Shown: positions 8,601 through 13,891 of the stretch, in pieces
Layout of the letters: every line of letters starts with the position of its first letter
How positions within the stretch are numbered: position 1 is the stretch's first letter
NCBI GenBank assembly: GCA_903841915.1
Contig: CAIMKO010000134.1
Location: forward strand, 1-13,891
DNA from: an uncultured Chitinophagaceae bacterium
GTDB taxonomy: Bacteria; Bacteroidota; Bacteroidia; Chitinophagales; Chitinophagaceae
DNA: 13,891 nucleotides
Reading direction: 5' to 3'
Made by a program: the position numbers and the translations under genes
The notes under the pieces: generated by a model
The model's input: the letters and a program-made list of their open reading frames with translations, nothing else
What the model was told of the DNA's origin: nothing
Database searches by the model: none

Positions 8601-9209
8601 GTCAGGTATAACATTTACCTGAGATAATTCATGAGAAGTTCTGAATCCGTCGAAAATATTTAAAAATGGTATCCTTGCTTTTAGGGTTGCTGCTTGGGCA
8701 ATTAAGGCCAAATCCATTGCTTCCTGTGCCGTATTTCCAAACAACATGGAAAATCCTGTTCCGCGAACTGCCATTACATCACTGTGATCGCCAAAAATGG
8801 ATAAAGCGTGTGTGGCTAGTGTCCTGGCTGCTATATGAAAAACAGCGGGAGTCAGTTCGCCGGCAATTTTATACATATTCGGAATCATCAATAACAATCC
8901 CTGTGAAGAGGTAAAGGTAGACGCCAAAGCCCCGCCATGTAATGCACCGTGTATAGCACCTGCGGCGCCAGCTTCACTTTGCATTTCCATGATTCTCGGA
9001 ATCTGGCCAAAAATGTTTTTCATTCCTTTTGCACTCCACTCATCTGTCCATTCACTCATTGAGGAAGAAGGTGTAATTGGGTAAATTGCACAAACTTCAC
9101 TGGTTTTGTAAGCAACATAAGCAGCAGCTTCATTTCCATCCATAATTTCTAAAGAATGGCTGTCTTCTGTTAAAGAAGCCTCTGGTTGTGGTTTAATTGA
9201 TGTTTCCAT
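5637..9209 (-). CDS. nifJ: Pyruvate:ferredoxin (flavodoxin) oxidoreductase
   Basis: This cytoplasmic enzyme oxidatively decarboxylates pyruvate with CoA to acetyl-CoA and CO2 and passes electrons to ferredoxin or flavodoxin. The single chain has 1190 aa, normal for the fused homodimeric type. In order: a pyruvate-site domain with YPITPSS at 43-49 and AART at 127-130; a CoA-region/transketolase-like domain to about 410; the gamma domain (FFGLGADGTVSANKNS, 438-453); a two-cluster ferredoxin domain (C705, C708, C711, C715 and C763, C766, C769, C773); and the thiamine diphosphate domain with GDGWAYDIG at 987-995. The proximal cluster ligands C837, C840, C865 and C1096 are all present. ATG at 9209 gives about 20 extra residues before the usual DGNEAAA start. 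It appears monocistronic, with its own terminator. No ferredoxin gene is nearby. Confidence 0.97.
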   Translation of the reverse strand: METSIKPQPEASLTEDSHSLEIMDGNEAAAYVAYKTSEVCAIYPITPSSSMSEWTDEWSAKGMKNIFGQIPRIMEMQSEAGAAGAIHGALHGGALASTFTSSQGLLLMIPNMYKIAGELTPAVFHIAARTLATHALSIFGDHSDVMAVRGTGFSMLFGNTAQEAMDLALIAQAATLKARIPFLNIFDGFRTSHELSQVNVIPDDVISEMIDMDLVNAHRDRGLSPDNPSIRGTAQNPDVFFQNREAANTFYDKVPGIVEETMDKFAALTGRKYKLFDYYGHDHPDRVIIIMGSGACAVQETVDYLNSEGKRVGMINVRLFRPFSVQHFIKALPKSVVSIAVLDRCKEPTSMAEPLYMDVVNALNESQENHHAHVIGGRYGLSSKEFTPAMVKGVFKELKQKHPKNHFTIGIDDDVTHLSLWYDKTFNLDSQHKFRGLFFGLGADGTVSANKNSIKIIGDKTDFFVQGYFVYDSKKSGSLTASHLRFGEKPIRSTYLIQSANFIACHHFNYLMKYDILKEAEYGATFLLNAPYEKDKVWGMLPRKIQQEIIEKHLKFYAINAYTVAKDAGMGNRINTILQTCFFAISNVLPREEAIEKIKEAIYESYWKKGEAVVQKNYEAVDQTLANLYEIDYKNLKVGDVPLDDVVPSNSPDFVKDVLGRIISGDGDDLPVSALPIDGTFPSGTTKYEKRNIADAVPVWDADLCTQCGKCFMICPHAAIRPKIYDKELLTGAPAEFKHVDPIGKEWDKTKEAYTLQVSTEDCTGCTLCVEFCPMTSKTDPGHKAINMFDKTPIQEAEKQNWDFFLSIPEVDRTRINRATVKGSQFFQPLFEFSGACSGCGETPYLKLLTQLFGERMIVANATGCSSIFGGNLPTTPWAKNKEGVGPAWANSLFEDNAEFGLGIKMANDHKKIGAISLLNELRHVVGDELAESIINTTETSESEIHVKHELIKELKHRLRGQRSVAAHNLYHLADFLAEKSVWIIGGDGWAYDIGYGGLDHVLSTGENVNIMVLDTEVYSNTGGQKSKSTPLGSSAKFSVNGKTTGKKDLALQAIAHGTAYVAQIAMGGNDAHTIRTILEAEAFPGPSLIIAYSHCIAHGIDMAHGAEEQDFAVKSGYWPLFHYNPLKEKGQRFVIDSKEASMPLSDFMYHENRFNIIKAKDPALAERFMQQSEEARQNKWDRLVTLKGL

Positions 9210-9243
9210 GATATTATTATTAACTGTAAGAAAATTGAGAACA

Positions 9244-9274
9244 CGAAAGTAGCTTGATGAATAAGTGGAAAAAA
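9244..9274 (-). promoter_or_regulatory. Possible promoter for the pyruvate oxidoreductase gene
   Basis: Read on the minus strand, TTTTTT (9274-9269) is followed after 17 bp by TACTTTCG (9251-9244), one base off the Bacteroidota -7 consensus TAnnTTTG. Transcription would begin about 30 nt before the ATG. The -33 match is only a T-run, so this is tentative. Confidence 0.35.
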
Positions 9275-9396
9275 TGACGGAAATCAGTTACTTATATGAA
9301 TTAATGCTTTTTTATAAATAGACTTAAGCCGCAATATTATCGGTAAAAGCAAGATTCAATAGACGCTTCTTTCTCTATTCTAATATCAATTCTGAT

Positions 9397-9404
9397 TATC
9401 TTTA
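9397..9404 (+). promoter_or_regulatory. Weak candidate -7 element for the efflux operon
   Basis: TATCTTTA resembles TAnnTTTG with the last base changed, 38 bp before the ATG at 9443. No TTG-like -33 element sits at the right distance, so support is weak. The 233-bp divergent gap 9210-9442 must nevertheless hold promoters for both flanking genes. I saw no clear operator palindrome in it. Confidence 0.22.
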
Positions 9405-9442
9405 TCGCTCTAAAATTCTCTTTAGTAATAACACTTATAGTA

Positions 9443-10495
9443 ATGCCTCAAAAAATTTTATCCCTTTTTTTCGTTCTGATATTGGCGATTGCCTGTAAGA
9501 GTAAGAAAGAAGAAATTAAGCAGAATCCCGCCGGTCAGGCGGCCGTTGTAGATGTGATAGTTGCAAGCGCCACTTCGGTAAGTAATATTATTGAAGCAAA
9601 TGGCTCTGTTGTGGCTAATGAATACGTTGAATTACATCCGGAAATAAGTGGAAGGTTAATATTTTTGAATGTTCCGGAAGGAAAAACGGTGCAGCAGGGT
9701 ACAATTATAGCGCGCATCAATGATGCAGATCTTCAAGCTCAGTTGAGCAAACAAAAAGTAGGATTGGAATTAGCCAAAAGAACTGAAGAAAGGCTAAGAA
9801 AATTATTACAGGTTGAAGGCATCAATCAGGCGGATTATGATGCTGCTAAAACAGCTATTGATAGCTATAAGGCTGATATTCAATATACTGAAGCATTGAT
9901 TGATAAGACAATTATCAAAGCGCCTTTTACAGGAGAGGTTGGATTGAGGCAGGTTAGTACAGGAGCTTATCTTACACCTGCATCATTGATTACAACTGTT
10001 CAGCAAAATACTAAGATGAAGATCGATTTCACTTTGCCTGAAATGTATAGTAGTATGGTAAAAATAGGCACTACTGTTGATGTGCAGGCAGATGCGGCAA
10101 AAGGCTTGAAAAAGAAAGCCACAATCATTGCCGTTGAACCGCAAGTGAATATCAATACTAGAAATCTGAAAGTGAGAGCCATTTTGCAAGAGGGGAATTT
10201 TAATCCGGGAACTTTTGTAAAAGTTTATGTGGCTTCCAGTGTTGATAATAAAGTGATTTTAGTTCCAACAGGATGTATCATTCCGGATGATAAGAATAAG
10301 CAATTGATCGTTGTCAAGAATGGCAAAGCCTATTTTGTAAATGTTGAAACAGGATTGCGACAAGCCGACAATATTGAAATAACCAAAGGGGTACAACTTG
10401 GCGATTCTGTAGTTGTTACAGGAATATTATTTGCTAGACCTAAAGGAAGTCTAAAAATACGTTCGGTGAAAACACTTGATCAATTGAATAAATAA
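9443..10495 (+). CDS. RND efflux periplasmic adaptor (membrane-fusion lipoprotein)
   Basis: This is the HlyD/AcrA-type adaptor that links an inner-membrane RND pump to an outer-membrane channel. It has 350 aa and is complete. The N-terminus is a lipoprotein signal: a basic start, a hydrophobic run (LSLFFVLILAIA) and Cys18 as the probable lipidated residue, followed by a Lys/Glu-rich linker. The adaptor domains run in order: first lipoyl half about 60-95 (VPEGKTVQQGTIIARI), short coiled-coil hairpin about 96-155, second lipoyl half 156-190 (IIKAPFTGEVGLRQVSTGAYL), beta-barrel about 190-262 and membrane-proximal domain about 263-345. The permease gene starts 50 bp later, so the two form an operon. 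An in-frame palindrome at 9528-9542 encodes part of NPAGQAA in the linker. The substrate cannot be told from sequence. Confidence 0.94.
   Translation: MPQKILSLFFVLILAIACKSKKEEIKQNPAGQAAVVDVIVASATSVSNIIEANGSVVANEYVELHPEISGRLIFLNVPEGKTVQQGTIIARINDADLQAQLSKQKVGLELAKRTEERLRKLLQVEGINQADYDAAKTAIDSYKADIQYTEALIDKTIIKAPFTGEVGLRQVSTGAYLTPASLITTVQQNTKMKIDFTLPEMYSSMVKIGTTVDVQADAAKGLKKKATIIAVEPQVNINTRNLKVRAILQEGNFNPGTFVKVYVASSVDNKVILVPTGCIIPDDKNKQLIVVKNGKAYFVNVETGLRQADNIEITKGVQLGDSVVVTGILFARPKGSLKIRSVKTLDQLNK
9528..9542. repeat. GC-rich palindrome inside the adaptor gene
   Basis: CCGCC (9528-9532) and GGCGG (9538-9542) form a 5-bp inverted repeat around GGTCA. It sits in the codons for PAGQA in the flexible linker just after the lipidated cysteine. 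It resembles the nuoL palindrome at 115-135 in base composition, reading register and encoded peptide (PTGQAG against PAGQAA). It is short enough to be coincidental. Confidence 0.35.
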
Positions 10496-10545
10496 GAACA
10501 TCTGGCATTTGATAATTTCATTATTATTTTGAATAGTTATACTTC

Positions 10546-13500
10546 ATGAATATTTCAGAGTTAGCATTAAAGAGGCCGGTATTAGCCACGGTGATGAATC
10601 TTGGTATCATACTGTTTGGAGTAGTTGGGTTTACATTTCTGGCAGTACGTGACTATCCCGCTATCGATCCGCCCGTTATTAATGTTTCAACAAGCTATAC
10701 CGGGGCAAATGCTGATATTATTGAGAGCCAAATTACAGAACCCTTAGAAAAACAGATCAACGGTATTCCCGGTATCCGTACCATTACCTCTTCCAGTACT
10801 TTGGGCGGAAGCAATATTACAGTGGAGTTTAATTTAGGAGTTGATCTGGAAGCCGCAGCCAGTGATGTACGTGATAAAGTGGGTCAGGCACAAAGAAGTT
10901 TGCCGCAGGATATTGATGCACCGCCAGTGGTATCAAAAGCAGATGCAAACAGCGATCCTATCATCGTAATTGCTGTGCAAAGCCATACTAAAAGCCTGCT
11001 GCAATTAAGCGATTACTCAGAAAACGTTTTGCAGCAACAATTACAAACAATTAAGGATGTTAGTTCGGTGGGTATTTTCGGACAAAAGCGCTACAGCATG
11101 CGCATATGGCTCAACCCCGATAAAATGAATTCTTATGGTATTGCTTTCAATGATATCGGCACATCATTAAAAAATGAAAACATAGAATTACCTCCCGGTA
11201 AGATCTACGGGAATAATACTGAACTGATTATTCGTGCATTGGGAAGGTTCACCAATGAACAACAATTCAGGGATCTGATCATTAAACAAGACGTCAATGG
11301 CATTGTTCGTTTAAACGATATCGCCCGTGTTGAATTAGGCCCCGAACAAATAGAACAATCCTGGAAGATCAATGGTTTACATGCAGTAGGTCTGGCCATA
11401 ACACCACAACCTGGTGCTAATAATATTGAAATAGCGGATGAATTTTATAAGAGGCTTGAACAAATTAAAAAGGCCAATAAATCTGATATTGAATTCAATG
11501 TCGTAATCGATAACACCATTAATATCCGAAAATCATTAAGTGAAGTAAAAGAAACTTTATTTATTGCTTTTGGCCTGGTAGTATTGGTTATCTTTTTATT
11601 CTTCCGTAATTGGTTAATAGCATTACGTCCGCTGATCGATATCCCCATTTCATTGATCGCTACTTTTTTTGTCATGTATCTGGCTGGTTTCTCCATTAAC
11701 ATTTTAACCTTATTGGGAATTGTATTGGCAACAGGATTGGTGGTGGATGATGGTATAGTTGTCACTGAAAATATTTTTAGAAAATTAGAGGAAGGTTTGC
11801 CAATTCGCAAAGCTGCATTGGAAGGAAGTAAAGAGATATTTTTTGCAGTTATTTCTACTTCCATCACATTGGCAGTTGTGTTTTTGCCGGTAATATTCCT
11901 TGAGGGATTTGTTGGAAGATTATTTCGCGAGTTTGGGGTAACACTGGCGGCGGCAGTTTTAATTTCTGCATTTGTTTCATTAACTATTACGCCGGTATTA
12001 AACGTATATCTAAGTTCTAAAAGAGCGCACGAAGGCTGGTTCTATAAGTCAACTGAACCATTCTTTACAGGAATGGAAAGCGGATATAAAAAATTATTGA
12101 CTTCATTTATGAAGGTCAGATGGGTTGCATGGTTAATTGTGTTGGGATGTCTTGGTATCATCTGGTTTGTGATGCAGAACCTGCAAAGCGAACTGGCACC
12201 ATTGGAAGACAGAAGCAGTATCCGTTTTACGGCTACGGCACCTGAAGGAACAAGCTATCCAAGGATGCAAAATATGGCGGATAAGATCAGTAATTATTTG
12301 ATGGATTCTGTACCCGAAAGAGATTTTGTTTACATGCGAACTCCTGCCGGTTATGGAGGATCTTCCTCAGGAATGAATACCACGCAGCCCCGTTTGGGTT
12401 TAGTTGATCCAAAGTTTCGTAAAAGAACTCAAATGGAAATTACAGCGGATCTCCAAAAAAAATTAGGCAGATTCAATGATGCAAGAATATTTGCAATACA
12501 AGAACAAACCATTTCTGTTGGATTAGGTTCAAGGGGTTCTTTGCCTGTTCAATTTATTTTGCAAAATCAGGATTTCAACAAACTGAAAGAGATCATTCCG
12601 AAATTTTTAGATGAGGCAAGAAAGAATAAAACCTTTTCTAATGTGGATGTGAATCTGAAATTCACAAGACCAGAAGTACAATTAACTGTTGATAGAATAA
12701 AAGTAAAGGACCTTAATCTTTCTACTGCAGATGTTGTGTCTGCGCTTCAATCGGCTTATAGTGGAGGAAGACTGGCTTATTTTATTATGAATGGGTATCA
12801 ATATCAGGTTATTGCTCAGGTGGAAAGAGAGAATCGTAATACACCATTTGATATCAAAAATTTATATGTACGAAATAAGAATGGTGACAATATTCCCCTT
12901 GATGCTGTTGTTCATTTGGACGAGGCCAGTAATCCATCAACTTTGTATCACTTCAACAGATACAAAGCTGCAACCATATCGGCATCATTAGCAGAAGGAA
13001 AAACAATTGGAGATGGAATAGCAGCCATGAGGGTTATTGCCAATAAATTAGCAGACGAAAGTTTTCAAACTTCATTAAGTGGCCCTTCAAGAGATTATGA
13101 CGAGAGTTCTTCGAATATCATGTTTGCATTTGTATTAGCATTGCTATTGATCTATCTGGTTTTGGCAGGACAGTTTGAAAGCTTTATCGATCCGCTCACT
13201 ATCATGCTCACAGTTCCTTTAGCATTGGCAGGTGCCTTATTAAGTTTATATGTTTTTCATCAAACATTGAATATCCTATCAGAGATAGGAATGATCATGT
13301 TGATTGGACTGGTAACCAAAAATGGAATTCTAATTGTTGAATTTGCCAAACAAAAGCGTGAATTCGGTTACAACAAGATGGATGCAATTATCGAAGCAGC
13401 TACCCAAAGATTAAGACCTATTTTAATGACAAGCTTAGCTACTTCTTTAGGCGCATTGCCTATTGCATTAAGCATCGGTGATGCAAGTACGAGCCGTATT

Positions 13501-13626
13501 CCTTTAGGGATAGTAGTAGTAGGCGGATTATTGTTTTCTTTGATACTTACATTATTTGTTATTCCAGCAGTATACACGTTCATCAGCGGAAAACACAAAG
13601 TGCATGAAACAGAAATTACTGAATAA
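10546..13626 (+). CDS. RND multidrug efflux permease (AcrB/MexB-like, HAE1 family)
   Basis: This is a proton-driven inner-membrane exporter that works as a trimer with the adaptor encoded just upstream. It has 1026 aa, slightly shorter than AcrB (1049). It shows the usual duplicated layout: TM1 near residues 10-30, a large periplasmic porter/docking loop to about 335, TM2-TM6 at about 336-490, TM7 near 527-545, a second periplasmic loop to about 855, and TM8-TM12 at about 858-1013. The proton-relay residues are visible: D401 and D402 in TM4 (GLVVDDGIVV), K925 in TM10 (LVTKNGILIVEF) and R957 (RLRPILMTS). The intact relay says the pump should be active. No outer-membrane channel gene follows; a terminator begins 4 bp after the stop. 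The substrate is unknown: hydrophobic drugs, bile-like compounds or dyes are all possible. Confidence 0.96.
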   Translation: MNISELALKRPVLATVMNLGIILFGVVGFTFLAVRDYPAIDPPVINVSTSYTGANADIIESQITEPLEKQINGIPGIRTITSSSTLGGSNITVEFNLGVDLEAAASDVRDKVGQAQRSLPQDIDAPPVVSKADANSDPIIVIAVQSHTKSLLQLSDYSENVLQQQLQTIKDVSSVGIFGQKRYSMRIWLNPDKMNSYGIAFNDIGTSLKNENIELPPGKIYGNNTELIIRALGRFTNEQQFRDLIIKQDVNGIVRLNDIARVELGPEQIEQSWKINGLHAVGLAITPQPGANNIEIADEFYKRLEQIKKANKSDIEFNVVIDNTINIRKSLSEVKETLFIAFGLVVLVIFLFFRNWLIALRPLIDIPISLIATFFVMYLAGFSINILTLLGIVLATGLVVDDGIVVTENIFRKLEEGLPIRKAALEGSKEIFFAVISTSITLAVVFLPVIFLEGFVGRLFREFGVTLAAAVLISAFVSLTITPVLNVYLSSKRAHEGWFYKSTEPFFTGMESGYKKLLTSFMKVRWVAWLIVLGCLGIIWFVMQNLQSELAPLEDRSSIRFTATAPEGTSYPRMQNMADKISNYLMDSVPERDFVYMRTPAGYGGSSSGMNTTQPRLGLVDPKFRKRTQMEITADLQKKLGRFNDARIFAIQEQTISVGLGSRGSLPVQFILQNQDFNKLKEIIPKFLDEARKNKTFSNVDVNLKFTRPEVQLTVDRIKVKDLNLSTADVVSALQSAYSGGRLAYFIMNGYQYQVIAQVERENRNTPFDIKNLYVRNKNGDNIPLDAVVHLDEASNPSTLYHFNRYKAATISASLAEGKTIGDGIAAMRVIANKLADESFQTSLSGPSRDYDESSSNIMFAFVLALLLIYLVLAGQFESFIDPLTIMLTVPLALAGALLSLYVFHQTLNILSEIGMIMLIGLVTKNGILIVEFAKQKREFGYNKMDAIIEAATQRLRPILMTSLATSLGALPIALSIGDASTSRIPLGIVVVGGLLFSLILTLFVIPAVYTFISGKHKVHETEITE

Positions 13627-13630
13627 TCAG

Positions 13631-13654
13631 AAAGCGGCTGAGGCCGCTTTTTTT
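13631..13654 (+). terminator. Rho-independent terminator of the efflux operon
   Basis: A perfect 8-bp stem, AAAGCGGC (13631-13638) and GCCGCTTT (13643-13650), has a TGAG loop and runs into a total of seven Ts. It starts 4 bp after the permease stop codon. Its GC-rich core makes it the most classical terminator in the window, and it closes the two-gene operon. Confidence 0.95.
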
Positions 13655-13672
13655 GTGCATGAGAATCATCAG

Positions 13673-13701
13673 TTTTTGAGTTTGATATATCAATAACTTT
13701 G
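13673..13701 (+). promoter_or_regulatory. Bacteroidota-type promoter for pdxH
   Basis: TAACTTTG at 13694-13701 is an exact match to the Bacteroidota -7 consensus TAnnTTTG. It is preceded by the T-rich TTTTTG at 13673-13678 as a -33 region; the spacing of 15-18 bp depends on which T is counted and is slightly short. Transcription would begin about 12 nt before the ATG at 13720. The placement directly after a terminator fits an independent transcript. Confidence 0.6.
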
Positions 13702-13719
13702 CTGTCTAAATATTTTGTA

Positions 13720-13891
13720 ATGAACGAACCCAACGATCCGATTGCGAATATCAGGATAGATTATAAATTAAAATCCTTAAGCGAAGAAGATACTGCTCCC
13801 AATGCCTACGAACAATTTTCGAAATGGTGGAGTGAAGCAAGAAATAGTCATTTGCATGAAATAAATGCAATGACGTTGGCAACTTCTGATA
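13720..13891 (+). CDS. pdxH: Pyridoxamine/pyridoxine 5'-phosphate oxidase (3'-partial)
   Basis: The first 57 residues of a protein are present before the right edge. The pattern IANIRIDYKLKSLSEED, then FSKWWSEARN, then EINAMTLATSD matches the N-terminus of PdxH. PdxH is the FMN-dependent enzyme that oxidises pyridoxamine or pyridoxine 5'-phosphate to pyridoxal 5'-phosphate in vitamin B6 synthesis and salvage. The NAMTLAT segment is the start of the conserved flavin-binding beta-barrel. The ATG at 13720 is 93 bp after the efflux permease stop and just downstream of a good -7 element, so the gene is probably transcribed on its own. The catalytic C-terminal part is not in the window, so intactness cannot be judged. 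Confidence 0.9.
   Translation, partial: MNEPNDPIANIRIDYKLKSLSEEDTAPNAYEQFSKWWSEARNSHLHEINAMTLATSD

Noticed and set aside
11445..11867. 140-codon minus-strand ORF inside the RND permease gene
   Set aside because: It is antisense to conserved TM2-TM5 coding sequence, and its translation shows no protein-like features.
13368..13733. Minus-strand ORF spanning the permease end and the terminator
   Set aside because: It overlaps conserved permease codons, the terminator hairpin and the pdxH start, so it is a shadow frame.

Overview
This low-GC window looks like chromosomal DNA of a Bacteroidota bacterium, probably near Chitinophagaceae. The evidence is: no start codon is preceded by a Shine-Dalgarno sequence, only by A/T-rich leaders; the last gene has a Bacteroidota-type -7 promoter element (TAACTTTG, matching TAnnTTTG); and the protein sequences look like that phylum. 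The family-level placement is an inference from protein flavour and was not tested.

Layout. (1) Positions 1-5298, plus strand: the distal end of a complex I (NADH:quinone oxidoreductase) operon, with nuoL (cut by the left edge), nuoM, nuoN, and then a small unrecognised gene encoding a 129-aa protein with eight consecutive prolines. (2) Positions 5299-5636: a convergent intergenic region with two strong bidirectional hairpin terminators, one for each operon. (3) Positions 5637-9209, minus strand: a complete single-chain pyruvate:ferredoxin (flavodoxin) oxidoreductase of 1190 aa with all expected iron-sulfur and thiamine diphosphate motifs. (4) Positions 9210-9442: a divergent promoter region. 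(5) Positions 9443-13626, plus strand: a two-gene RND efflux operon (lipoprotein membrane-fusion protein and HAE1-type permease), closed by a clear terminator and without an outer-membrane channel gene. (6) Positions 13720-13891: the start of pdxH (pyridoxamine 5'-phosphate oxidase), cut by the right edge.

Functionally, the left half is central energy metabolism: the proton-pumping membrane arm of complex I next to a pyruvate-oxidising enzyme that makes acetyl-CoA and low-potential electrons. The right half is a proton-driven export pump and a cofactor-salvage gene. These are ordinary housekeeping neighbours, and I do not see a new multi-gene system, defence island, CRISPR array, tRNA, rRNA or insertion sequence.

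The points most worth a second look are: NuoM has Phe where E. coli NuoM has its essential TM7 lysine, although NuoL and NuoN keep theirs; two GC-rich palindromes sit in-frame inside nuoL and the efflux lipoprotein gene and encode the similar peptides PTGQAG and PAGQAA; the polyproline orphan gene closes the nuo operon; an odd 124-bp spacer separates nuoL from nuoM; and an 18-codon hydrophobic micro-ORF lies between the two terminators.
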